DNA from: Flectobacillus sp.
Lineage (GTDB): Bacteria > Bacteroidota > Bacteroidia > Cytophagales > Spirosomataceae
NCBI GenBank assembly: GCA_029865665.1
Contig: JARXAV010000169.1
Coordinates: forward strand, 1 to 16,330
Direction: 5' to 3'
DNA: 16,330 nucleotides
Made by a program: the position numbers and the translations under genes. This document shows positions 1 to 7,302 of the stretch, piece by piece. Within the stretch, counting starts at the first letter, position 1. The number at the start of each line of letters is the position of its first letter. Under the pieces are notes generated by a model that worked only from the letters and a program-made list of their open reading frames with translations, was not told the DNA's origin and ran no database searches.

Positions 1-803
1 AAAAACACGCCAAAATGCACTGACAATGAACCATAGAAAATAGCACTCGATGGAGTTGGTCCTTCCATCGCTCGTGGCAACCACGAAGAAAATGGTAATT
101 GAGCAGATTTAGCAGCTGCCGAAATCAAAATCATCATTGAAATAAATACACCAATCCAACTATGATTTTGTAAATGCTCATGAACTAATTCAGCATTATT
201 CAACTTCAAGAAGGTGATATTTTCGTGCCAAAGGTGATGGCTCATCCACATCGCAAGAATTAAACCTACGTCTGCAATACGATATACTGAAAATACTTTC
301 ACAGCATTCTTTACAGGTAAATAACGATTTCGATAGAAGGCAATCAATAAGAACGAAGAGATTCCAAGTACTTCCCAACCGATGAAAAGGGTTTCTAAAT
401 TACCTGAAAAAATCACAATGTTATACCCGAAATAGAAAAACAAAACGGTGTTAAAAAAGCGTTTGTATCCGTCTTCACGGTGCAAATAATAGCGGCTATA
501 AACCGTTACGATAAAGGTTAGAAATGCTCCTACAAACAAATAAGTTGCCGTAATGCCATCAAAATATAAATCAATAAAGAAATCATAGCCAAAGTCTTGA
601 AACAAAGACAAGTCTTTTTGATTTAAAACTTGACCACCTTGTAAAAACCAAACTGCGATGAACGCAATGGCAGCAACAAGGTGAATACCAACTGTCAAAA
701 AAGCAGCGGCAGAAATAGCTGTTTCTTTTTTATCTGGAATCAGCAAACTGATAAAAAAGCCTATCAGTGGAAGAAATATAAAATAGGGAATTAGCGATGT
801 CAT
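1..803 (-). CDS. dabB: DabB, NuoL-like proton-conducting subunit of the DabAB inorganic carbon transporter (5' part, 3' end outside window)
   Basis: I translated this by hand from the ATG at 803-801 (MTSLIPYFIFLPLIGFF); it stays open for 267 codons to the window edge. It belongs to the NADH-quinone oxidoreductase subunit 5 (NuoL/MrpA) family. GWEVLGISSFLLIAFYRNR is the family's conserved membrane block, and AAKSAQLPFSSWLPRAMEGP contains the lysine and the WLP..M.GPTP motif of the proton channel. The block continues SSAIFYGSLSVHFGVF rather than the VSALIHAATMVTAGV typical of complex I NuoL, which fits the DabB/MpsA-type branch. At least four hydrophobic segments are visible. The start lies 3 nt after the dabA stop, so the two are almost certainly cotranscribed. 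In the known DabAB complex this subunit is thought to couple cation flow to CO2 hydration by DabA; that role is inferred from the family. No strong Shine-Dalgarno site is seen. Confidence 0.9.
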   Translation of the reverse strand, partial: MTSLIPYFIFLPLIGFFISLLIPDKKETAISAAAFLTVGIHLVAAIAFIAVWFLQGGQVLNQKDLSLFQDFGYDFFIDLYFDGITATYLFVGAFLTFIVTVYSRYYLHREDGYKRFFNTVLFFYFGYNIVIFSGNLETLFIGWEVLGISSFLLIAFYRNRYLPVKNAVKVFSVYRIADVGLILAMWMSHHLWHENITFLKLNNAELVHEHLQNHSWIGVFISMMILISAAAKSAQLPFSSWLPRAMEGPTPSSAIFYGSLSVHFGVF

Positions 804-806
804 GGA

Positions 807-3320
807 CTACGAGATTAAATACACTGGAAAATTTTCTTGATGCGACTCAACCAAGGTTTCAATATTAGAAACTGTTTCTATTTGCTTAGTAATTGGTTCA
901 TAAGGGGTAAATGAACCTTCTTTAAACACAAATAATTGCTGTGTTTCAGGGTTAATCACCACCAATTTCACCCAGTCATTCACGTACCATTCATACACCG
1001 CAGGCAGACGCTGAATAACCGATAGCACTACCTCTGGCAAATGTTCAACAATAAACAACATTCTGATAGGGTCATGTACCTCAATCATTTGGCTAGGTAG
1101 CCCAGGTCTTAAATCTCCATCTATCCCATTGGCAACTCCAAATAGCCCCATTACGTTGTGCGGAAGTTTTGTACCCGCTCCAAGTTTCTGATTATCAACT
1201 CGTGAGAAATAATACTCTAGGTTAATCCCTCCAGAAACAGGCGTTGCTGCTTTTAGAATATTGAATAAATAATTGCCTTCTGGATCAATGGCATAATCAT
1301 ACGAGTTCAAGAATGAACGACGGTCTAAGAACACCTTTTTCGATAATTCTCTTCTTCCTACAATGGTTAAAGCATTGGTCGCATGATTTAATTCAGGGCG
1401 AGGTTCAAACAACGACACTGAACGCAAACGTATTTTCTCATGAATTTCAGAAGCACTTAATTTAGTGTCAATCGACATAAAACGTCTTGAACGTTCTTTC
1501 GCATTTCCATCTAGTGCATTCGTAAAAATTACCTCATTTTTTTCATGGCTTTCTGCATTTTGTGGTGATAAAATGTCTTCGTCAAAGAACACAATATCGT
1601 CACGAGTTGTATCGTGTAATGCTCCCACAAATTGCGTTTCATCAGGAATTTCGATACCTCTAGTTCTCAAAATAGCACGAACACGGTGATTATTGGCCAT
1701 CGAACTAAAAACACGAGCATTTACAGAACCTGCTCTACCACAACAAGCACCACAATCATAACCTGCATAATGTGGGTTATTAATCGTACTTGCACCATGA
1801 CCAACTAAATAAACAATTGGAGCAAAGTCTTTTACCAAACCGATACTCTTGAATACGCCTTCTAAACGTTGAGCCATTTCTTCAACGGTAAACCCAATTT
1901 GAAGTCCATTCTCATGCTTTTTATACTGCTCATGGTCAATCGTCAACTTAGCATATTTATCCATGTGCTGTAAAGACGATGACGTTGCTGGACTCATCGT
2001 TGGCTTAAAGACATTAAAAAATAGCTTTACCGCAGAAGAGAATCCTAGGGTCTGAGAAATCAACCAGCCACTATAAAAGTTATTTGAACCCTTATGGAAG
2101 TGTGGGTCTTTCGTTTTACGCTTTGTTGCGTCGTATTCTTTGATTAAATACGTTGGCGTAACTGGTGCAGGACATACTTTGGTATAGAATTTACCATTTT
2201 GAGGTTGGTAGAAAAACTCTATTCCAAAAAAGCCTGGCGTTCCAAATGTTTCAGCATTGGTATCTAATATTTCTACATGGCGACGAATCGAACACTCACG
2301 GTCATCTATACAAAACAAGGCTTGAAAACTTCTTTTTTGTGGTTTCTTAGCCGTATTCTTACTCATTCCAATCTGCAAACCCGCCAATGCTTCATCGTAG
2401 TATGACCACTCAAAAGCTTCTTGCCAAAGGTTTAATACCGTATCTAATTCTCTTTCTGGAACATCGGCAAACAAATCAATTAAATCCTCTTCGATTGTAC
2501 TGCTAAGTGGCAACCAATTATCGCCCAAAATGGCATAAAGAGCATCTAATTCGAGTAATAATTCAAAAACTATTAAATCGTGTGTGGTAATTTGACGAGT
2601 ATCCAACAGGGTACTTGGTTGGTCCTCAATCGCTGAAACAATACCTGACCAACCCTGATGCGAAAATTGTTGATCGTATAAATACTGCGTATAAAGCTTT
2701 TCGTCCCCCACTAATAAAGCCAACAAGTCACTAATCTCACAGGTTGAATGAAGAAATAACTCTTTAACCTTCTTTGTTTTGAAAAGACTTGAAAAGCTAG
2801 AGCGTTCCATCTCTCTCAACGAAGTCAAAAATGCTTTATCTTTAACAGGAAAATTCCAAATTGAAATCCCTTGGTCAAGATAGCTACAAAGCGTTCTGAA
2901 CAAAGTTGGTTGAACAATCGAATCTAAATCAATTCGGTACTGTTTCTTCCAATTTGCACGAAATGTCCCAACTCTCGAAGAAAATGAATTATCATACGCT
3001 TGCGATAATAATTTATTCAACCACAATGTTTTTTCCGTCTGACCTTTGTGTTTTACAAGCACATCATTCAAAATATCCTCTCTAATGCGACCTTTTGCAT
3101 AAAGATCACGGTACTCTTCAAGAGTCAACGAAACCTTGTATCCAAAAATCTCAGAGGCTGTTCGTGTTGCCTTGTAAAAGGGCAAATCTTGAAACGCATG
3201 TAAGGTATTGTGGTGAACAAAATCCTTTAATGGAGATTGAGCAGGTAAATAGTGTTTTAACGAATGAAGTACATCATGTTCATTAAACACTGTATTTTGC
3301 TGGTTCATTGCTGGAATCAT
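807..3320 (-). CDS. dabA: DabA, DUF2309 carbonic-anhydrase-like subunit of the inorganic carbon transporter
   Basis: The protein is about 837 aa and of the DUF2309/UPF0753 family, typical length 800-1000. DabA is a cytoplasmic, membrane-associated, zinc-dependent protein that with DabB hydrates CO2 vectorially to bicarbonate. Numbered from the ATG at 3320, the predicted zinc ligands are C337 and D339 in CIDDRECSIRRH, H508 in VYLVGHGAS and C523 in AGYDCGACCGRAG. Their spacing matches the published Halothiobacillus ligands as I remember them. The C-terminal block MGLFGVANGIDGDLRPGLPS is also diagnostic. The frame is open to an ATG at 3395, but those 25 extra residues are hydrophobic and aromatic and unlike family N-termini. 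I prefer 3320, and 3308 (MNQQNTVFNEHDVLH) is equally possible. dabB follows after 3 nt. A small secreted protein gene and a possible structured RNA lie upstream. All key residues are present, so it should be active. Confidence 0.94.
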   Translation of the reverse strand: MIPAMNQQNTVFNEHDVLHSLKHYLPAQSPLKDFVHHNTLHAFQDLPFYKATRTASEIFGYKVSLTLEEYRDLYAKGRIREDILNDVLVKHKGQTEKTLWLNKLLSQAYDNSFSSRVGTFRANWKKQYRIDLDSIVQPTLFRTLCSYLDQGISIWNFPVKDKAFLTSLREMERSSFSSLFKTKKVKELFLHSTCEISDLLALLVGDEKLYTQYLYDQQFSHQGWSGIVSAIEDQPSTLLDTRQITTHDLIVFELLLELDALYAILGDNWLPLSSTIEEDLIDLFADVPERELDTVLNLWQEAFEWSYYDEALAGLQIGMSKNTAKKPQKRSFQALFCIDDRECSIRRHVEILDTNAETFGTPGFFGIEFFYQPQNGKFYTKVCPAPVTPTYLIKEYDATKRKTKDPHFHKGSNNFYSGWLISQTLGFSSAVKLFFNVFKPTMSPATSSSLQHMDKYAKLTIDHEQYKKHENGLQIGFTVEEMAQRLEGVFKSIGLVKDFAPIVYLVGHGASTINNPHYAGYDCGACCGRAGSVNARVFSSMANNHRVRAILRTRGIEIPDETQFVGALHDTTRDDIVFFDEDILSPQNAESHEKNEVIFTNALDGNAKERSRRFMSIDTKLSASEIHEKIRLRSVSLFEPRPELNHATNALTIVGRRELSKKVFLDRRSFLNSYDYAIDPEGNYLFNILKAATPVSGGINLEYYFSRVDNQKLGAGTKLPHNVMGLFGVANGIDGDLRPGLPSQMIEVHDPIRMLFIVEHLPEVVLSVIQRLPAVYEWYVNDWVKLVVINPETQQLFVFKEGSFTPYEPITKQIETVSNIETLVESHQENFPVYLIS

Positions 3321-3454
3321 TAATACTTGGATATGAATGAATACGTAAAGATTTATTCTATCAAGAAACTGATACACAAAGACATACACGAACATCTACA
3401 AACAGATGTAAGTACGTTAATTGTGCCAATAAGAAATACAAAAAGGGATATATA

Positions 3455-3522
3455 AGGTCTTAACGGTGTGCTGAAAATACACCTAAGGAGACATCAAAGT
3501 GAATACTTTGACCTAAAGACCT
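3455..3522 (-). promoter_or_regulatory. possible three-way-junction RNA element in the dabA leader
   Basis: Three nested perfect stems can be read. P1 pairs 3455-3461 with 3516-3522 (AGGTCTT/AAGACCT). P2 pairs 3465-3469 with 3479-3483 (GGTGT/ACACC). P3 pairs 3494-3500 with 3505-3511 (TCAAAGT/ACTTTGA) around a 4-nt loop. The element begins 8 nt after the stop codon of the upstream small gene and lies about 135 nt before dabA. No proper U-tract follows on the minus strand, so it is not a plain terminator. It does not match any riboswitch core I know. It could be a processing, stability or regulatory structure. Confidence 0.35.
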
Positions 3523-3530
3523 ACAAGAAA

Positions 3531-3899
3531 TCAGATACGGAAATTTTGGAACAGGACAAATCGTCGCTGCGAAGAAAAGGAAAGCACCAATGAATTTCTG
3601 AACGAAATTTGCTTTTGGGCTTCAAAGAAAAAATATAATAGTAATGAGTGATAGCTATGATTTGTTACATCCCACGAAAACGAAGTATCTAAATCATCTT
3701 TAGAATCGTTTTCTGTTTCTTCTGTTTCACGAAACTCTTCTTCACCATGAGAAGTGTGTTGAGTATTGTGTGCGGCACTCAAATAACACTTTTTAACCAT
3801 ACTTACCCCTTCTCCCGAATGATCAAATCCAGCAGATGATGCTACTAATTTACTAGTAACAACAAGTATGATAAAAAATATGTTGAATAAGCTTTTCAC
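3531..3899 (-). CDS. small secreted or membrane-anchored protein of unknown function
   Basis: This is a 122-aa open frame starting at a GTG (3899-3897); no in-frame ATG lies upstream before a stop. Residues 1-24 form a convincing signal peptide, MKSLFNIFFIILVVTSKLVA. The mature part has a histidine- and acid-rich stretch (about residues 44-70, with HNTQHTSHGEEEF), then a short hydrophobic run (SLLLYFFF) near residue 85, and a basic aromatic C-terminus. I do not recognise the family. It lies upstream of dabA on the same strand with a 210-nt gap, so cotranscription is possible but not proven. The His/Glu/Asp cluster could bind a metal ion, which is speculation. The signal peptide and the composition argue for a real gene. 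Confidence 0.6.
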   Translation of the reverse strand: MKSLFNIFFIILVVTSKLVASSAGFDHSGEGVSMVKKCYLSAAHNTQHTSHGEEEFRETEETENDSKDDLDTSFSWDVTNHSYHSLLLYFFFEAQKQISFRNSLVLSFSSQRRFVLFQNFRI

Positions 3900-4212
3900 C
3901 TCAGAAGAATGTGATAAATGATTAAAATCAACTAATTACTTGGGCAAGATAAGCGAATAGTTTAGTAACTCGGAAATATTTCATGTAGTTTTTTTCATCA
4001 AAGCATAAAAATCAAAAAAACAGCCTAGTATTTAAACAAAAAATACAACTTATGAAATTTTCAACTTAGATTATTTTTAATAAAAGTTAAAAGTTTGTTC
4101 ATAAAAACTTAATTTGGATAATTCATTTTCTAACAACAATTACGTTATATAAGCTATTAAACCTTCGTCTATCCATTCGAAATAATACTTATATATACGA
4201 ACTAAATCGCAT

Positions 4213-4246
4213 AAAAAAAGGTCATCTATCGCATAGATGACCTTTT
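4213..4246 (-). terminator. intrinsic terminator of the candidate small RNA
   Basis: A perfect 14-bp stem (4216-4229 with 4233-4246, ATAGATGACCTTTT arm) closes on a 3-nt loop. On the minus strand it is followed by seven T (4219-4213). On the plus strand the T-run is only four, so it faces left. No protein gene ends nearby on the minus strand, which points to a noncoding transcript. Confidence 0.85.
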
Positions 4247-4413
4247 AAGTATATATTTTTATAAGTTAAAGACAATTGCCTGCGGAGACCATTAGTCTCC
4301 GACAGACACTGTACACCATTAACCATTTTTATAAACAAATTCGAAAATTAAGATAGAAGTTTAGCAAATCTTTCCTCTGTCTTATACAATGCTACACTGT
4401 GCTATACAAATTT
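4213..4413 (-). ncRNA. candidate structured small RNA of about 200 nt, family unknown (6S-like size)
   Basis: The RNA is bounded by a consensus Bacteroidota promoter (4420-4450) and a strong minus-facing terminator (4213-4246), with no open frame between. Distant parts pair to close the molecule: 4381-4386 with 4260-4265, 4369-4373 with 4268-4272, and 4364-4367 with 4276-4279. Inside are a hairpin AATT-TTCG-AATT (4338-4349), whose surroundings may extend it, and a 7-bp hairpin CGGAGAC/GTCTCCG (4283-4301) extended by CTG/CAG across a bulge. Length and rod-like closure recall 6S RNA, but I cannot match a 6S consensus, so the family is left open. It could instead be a long leader with an attenuator for the gene at 3899, although that gene starts 314 nt past the terminator. 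Confidence 0.6.
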
Positions 4414-4419
4414 TACGAG

Positions 4420-4450
4420 CAAATATACTCAAAAATACAGTTCACACAAA
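4420..4450 (-). promoter_or_regulatory. Bacteroidota promoter of the candidate small RNA
   Basis: On the minus strand TTTG (4450-4447) is followed after 19 nt by TATATTTG (4427-4420), an exact match to the Bacteroidota primary sigma factor consensus TTTG / TAnnTTTG. Transcription should start near 4413. Confidence 0.75.
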
Positions 4451-4578
4451 ATATTTTTAGCTTTTTTTATGCTAGTTAAACTTTAATTATAGGGTTTTAA
4501 TTGATTAGTCCTTTTTACAAGTTATTTTTACTATCTTTCTTTTTAAAATAAATTTTCAAAAGAATTGAAAATGAACTC

Positions 4579-5613
4579 ATGAGCATCAGTAACAATATGA
4601 ATCCAATCACCTTAATAAATCCTAATTCGAGTAAACCGAAATACCAGCAACTTATTGACTATATTGTTTCTTCTATCGAAAATGGAACGCTAACTCGTGG
4701 GCAACAATTACCATCCATTAATGAAATTGCAAACAAGTTTTCAATGGCTCGTATGACCGTTACGAAGGCGTATTATGACCTTCAAGAAAAAGGACTAATT
4801 GTTTCTCACCATGGGAAAGGCTTTTACGTAACCAGTACCGATACAAGAAGTCAACTCAATTTATTTGTTTTGTTCGACTCCCTTACACCGTACAAAGAAG
4901 TAATGTACGATGCCTTTGTGAAAGCGATTGGAGAAAAGGTTACAACAACCATTTCATTTCATAACCATAACCTAAGTGTACTCGAAAATCTTATTTTAAA
5001 TAATCTTGGGCATTATAACCACTTTGTGGTTATTCCCCATTTCAATCAGGATATTTCAAAAATATTAAAGGAAATACCTAAAGAAAAATTATTGATTCTG
5101 GATATCGATGCTCCTACCCTTGGCAACGATTATGCAATTATTTGTCAAAATTTTATGCAAAATATCTATCATGGACTTTGTCAGGCCATAGACGATATTA
5201 AAAAGTATGAAACGTTATCCTTAGTTTTAAGTAGCAAAAGTTTCCAATACACGCCAGATGGAATCATTCAGGGCTTCGAGAAATTCTGTGAGGAATATCA
5301 TATTCCCTTTGAAATCATTCCAAATTTTGAGGGCGAAGAGCAACTTCAAGCAAATCATGCCTATTTTGTGTTCAGAGAAAGCGATTTAGTCCGTTTTGTC
5401 AACTGGACGAATAAAAAAGAATGGAAACTAGGGCAAAATATTGGATTACTATCCTACGATGATACCCCAATCAAGGCACTTCTGGCAGAGGGAATATCCG
5501 TCATTTCAAACGATTTTGAATTAATGGGAACAAGAGCGGCTCAGATGATTCTAAATCATGAAAAAGGGAGAGTTTTCAATGAATCTAATTACATCAAACG
5601 GAAATCGTTATAA
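4579..5613 (+). CDS. GntR-family transcriptional regulator with LacI-like effector domain
   Basis: The protein is 344 aa. Residues about 18-84 form the GntR winged helix: YQQLIDYIVSSIENGTLTRG, then QLPSINEIANKFSMARMTVT as the helix-turn-helix, then AYYDLQEKGLIVSHHGKGFY as the wing. Residues about 90-344 are a sugar-binding-protein-like (LacI/GalR-type) effector domain, with LLSYDDTPIKALLAEGISVI and a C-terminal RKSL typical of Bacteroidota regulators of sugar use. The effector is unknown. The ATG at 4579 is chosen; an in-frame ATG at 4597 is also possible. The gene stands alone on the plus strand, ends at a bidirectional terminator, and has no obvious target operon beside it. Its C-terminal half is clearly related to the second regulator at 15869-16330. 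Confidence 0.9.
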   Translation: MSISNNMNPITLINPNSSKPKYQQLIDYIVSSIENGTLTRGQQLPSINEIANKFSMARMTVTKAYYDLQEKGLIVSHHGKGFYVTSTDTRSQLNLFVLFDSLTPYKEVMYDAFVKAIGEKVTTTISFHNHNLSVLENLILNNLGHYNHFVVIPHFNQDISKILKEIPKEKLLILDIDAPTLGNDYAIICQNFMQNIYHGLCQAIDDIKKYETLSLVLSSKSFQYTPDGIIQGFEKFCEEYHIPFEIIPNFEGEEQLQANHAYFVFRESDLVRFVNWTNKKEWKLGQNIGLLSYDDTPIKALLAEGISVISNDFELMGTRAAQMILNHEKGRVFNESNYIKRKSL

Positions 5614-5622
5614 GATATTTAT

Positions 5623-5664
5623 ATTTTGAGAGTCAGTAAATTACGACTTCCTGACTCTCAAAAT
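5623..5664. terminator. bidirectional terminator between GntR gene and acetyltransferase gene
   Basis: A 14-bp perfect stem (5623-5636 with 5651-5664, arm TTTTGAGAGTCAG) with a 14-nt loop lies between two convergent genes whose stops are at 5613 and 5669. A and T runs at both stem bases let it serve both directions. Confidence 0.8.
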
Positions 5665-5668
5665 TTCA

Positions 5669-6112
5669 CTAAAAATCAATGTGGACGTTTAACCAACCTC
5701 CATCAAAACGAGCATTGAATTTCTTGTAGAAATTAATAGCAGGTTCATTCCAATCTAGGACTTGCCACATCAAACCCGTACAATTTGTATCTCTCGCCGC
5801 TTGAATAGTAGCTTCTAATAACTGCTCTCCTAGTCCTTGTCCACGCATTTTTTCTTTGACTACTAAGTCTTCCAAATAAATACGTTTCCCTTTCCAAGTA
5901 GAATAACGATAGTAATATAAGGACATTCCTACCACTTCTCCCGCTACTTCAGCTACGATGGTCTCGTAAACAGGGCGTTCACCAAAGCCATCTTCCAACA
6001 TCATTTCTATGGTATTGGTCACTTGTTCTGGTGCTTTTTCATATTCTGCCAATTCCTGTACTAAGGCAAACATACTTGGCACATCACTGGCAACTGCTTT
6101 TCTAATAATCAT
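5669..6112 (-). CDS. GNAT-family N-acetyltransferase, diamine/thialysine acetyltransferase type
   Basis: The protein is 147 aa from the ATG at 6112 (MIIRKAVASD). The frame is open 13 residues further to 6151, but family members start at this motif and the longer form would overlap the upstream gene. The acetyl-CoA binding loop R90-GQGLG follows YLEDLVVKEKM, and the C-terminal block MWQVLDWNEPAINFYKKFNA matches the SSAT/thialysine acetyltransferase (SAT) group. Such enzymes move an acetyl group from acetyl-CoA to small polyamines or lysine analogues; the true substrate is not known. The gene starts 11 nt after the stop of the rluD-type gene, so both are likely one transcript. No unusual residue is seen. 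Confidence 0.9.
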   Translation of the reverse strand: MIIRKAVASDVPSMFALVQELAEYEKAPEQVTNTIEMMLEDGFGERPVYETIVAEVAGEVVGMSLYYYRYSTWKGKRIYLEDLVVKEKMRGQGLGEQLLEATIQAARDTNCTGLMWQVLDWNEPAINFYKKFNARFDGGWLNVHIDF

Positions 6113-6123
6113 TTTATTATGTG

Positions 6124-7158
6124 TTATTCGTTGTTGACGTAAGCATCCCATTTATTGATTAATGCTACCATATCCTCTGGAACTTCAGAATCAAACTGCA
6201 TAAATTCGCCTGTTTTAGGATGGATAAAACCTAGAGACTTTGCATGTAGGGCTTGTCTTGGACATAGCTTGAAGCAGTTCTTGACAAATTGTTCATACTT
6301 GGCGTATAGTGTTCCACGAACAGGTTTATCTCCTCCATAAGTAGAATCGTTGAAGAGTGGATGCCCTATGTATTTCATGTGTACCCTGATTTGGTGAGTA
6401 CGTCCTGTTTCTAAATTACATTGAACCAAGGACACATAGCGAAGGCTTTTCAAGACCTTATAATGTGTCACTGCCTCCTTACCCATAGAGCCATCAGGAA
6501 AAACGACCGATACTTTTCTATCTTTCAAACTTCGTCCAATATGTCCTTCAATTCTGCCTTTTTCCTCTTTGGGCTCACCCCAAACTACGGCATAATAGGT
6601 TCGTTCGATGGTATGATCAAAAAACTGTTTGGCAAGATGTGTCATGGCGTAATCGGTTTTCGCAATTACTAACAAGCCAGACGTATCTTTATCAATTCGG
6701 TGTACTAATCCTGGACGAATTTCACCGTTTCGATGTGTCGGCAAATTCTGGAAGTGATACACCAATGCGTTGACCAACGTACCTTCCCAATGCCCATGTG
6801 CAGGGTGAACGACCATTCCTGATGGTTTATTGATGACCATCAATTCATTATCCTCATAGACAATATTCAACGGAATATTTTCAGGCATGAGGGTATAATC
6901 TCTTGGTGGATGTGGTAACGAAACCGTAATTACATCAAAGGGTTTAATCTTATAACTTGCCTTCGTAGGTTCGTCATTTACTTTAATCGCCGCTGTATCA
7001 ATACCATTTTGAAGTTTCGTTCTTGTCGCATTGGGTAAACGAATCATTAAATATTTATCTAAACGAGTCTGCACTTGTCCTTTCTCAACCACCAAGCGAT
7101 GATGTTCATATAACTCATCTTCCTCTTCTTCGTGTTCCTGTTCGCCGTGTTCTAACAT
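6124..7158 (-). CDS. rluD: RluA/RluD-family 23S rRNA pseudouridine synthase
   Basis: The protein is 344 aa from the ATG at 7158 (MLEHGEQEHEEEEDELYEHH). The frame extends to a TTG at 7224, but those 22 residues are basic, not typical, and would need a rare start. After an acidic N-terminus comes an S4 RNA-binding domain (RLDKYLMIRLPNATRTKLQN). The catalytic domain follows with INKPSGMVVHPA, the active-site motif HRIDKDTSGLLVIAK whose aspartate (about D156) attacks uridine, and TGRTHQIRVHMKYIGHPLFN. Family members convert uridines of 23S rRNA (helix 69 for RluD) to pseudouridine. RluD is the best guess, but RluA or RluC specificity is not excluded. A consensus promoter sits about 100 nt upstream, overlapping the promoter of the divergent PLP enzyme. 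A GNAT gene follows in the same operon. Confidence 0.93.
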   Translation of the reverse strand: MLEHGEQEHEEEEDELYEHHRLVVEKGQVQTRLDKYLMIRLPNATRTKLQNGIDTAAIKVNDEPTKASYKIKPFDVITVSLPHPPRDYTLMPENIPLNIVYEDNELMVINKPSGMVVHPAHGHWEGTLVNALVYHFQNLPTHRNGEIRPGLVHRIDKDTSGLLVIAKTDYAMTHLAKQFFDHTIERTYYAVVWGEPKEEKGRIEGHIGRSLKDRKVSVVFPDGSMGKEAVTHYKVLKSLRYVSLVQCNLETGRTHQIRVHMKYIGHPLFNDSTYGGDKPVRGTLYAKYEQFVKNCFKLCPRQALHAKSLGFIHPKTGEFMQFDSEVPEDMVALINKWDAYVNNE

Positions 7159-7250
7159 GCTGTATTTGTGTTTATTAAACGCTTTGTATTGTAGTCTGCT
7201 AAAAATAGTTTTTTTATGACTCAAAATTGAACCATTCTATCCATCAAATC

Positions 7251-7282
7251 TTGCAAATCTATTTTATCTTGACATACATTTG
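7251..7282 (+). promoter_or_regulatory. promoter of the PLP-dependent desulfhydrase/deaminase gene
   Basis: TTG (7251-7253) is followed after 21 nt by TACATTTG (7275-7282), an exact -7 box of the Bacteroidota type. The start near 7289 leaves a leader of about 14 nt before the ATG at 7303. Confidence 0.55.
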
Positions 7283-7286
7283 CAAA
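7254..7286 (-). promoter_or_regulatory. promoter of the pseudouridine synthase operon
   Basis: On the minus strand TTTG (7286-7283) is followed after 21 nt by TAGATTTG (7261-7254), an exact TAnnTTTG box. The predicted start near 7247 gives a leader of about 90 nt to the preferred ATG. It overlaps the oppositely directed promoter at 7251-7282 almost completely. Confidence 0.65.
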
Positions 7287-7302
7287 AATAACGAATTTAC
7301 TG

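Larger units (their letters stand above)
3900..4578. other. 679-nt intergenic region between divergent genes
   Basis: No protein gene was found here. The region must hold the promoters of the small secreted protein gene (leftward) and of the GntR gene (rightward). Its middle carries a candidate minus-strand small RNA with its own promoter and terminator, listed separately. The stretch 3900-4210 is very AT-rich, and I see no clear promoter match in it. Before the GntR start, TATCTTTC near 4530 resembles a -7 box with one mismatch but has no good partner. Confidence 0.8.

Noticed and set aside
196..378. Minus-strand open frame of 60 codons
   Set aside because: It is an out-of-frame shadow of dabB, which reads through the same bases with clear NuoL motifs.
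3321..3395. Longer dabA start at 3395
   Set aside because: The extra 25 residues are hydrophobic and aromatic, unlike DUF2309 N-termini, and the start codon lies inside a small inverted repeat (3392-3409).
7159..7224. Longer start of the pseudouridine synthase at 7224
   Set aside because: It requires TTG as start codon and adds a basic tail not expected in the family.
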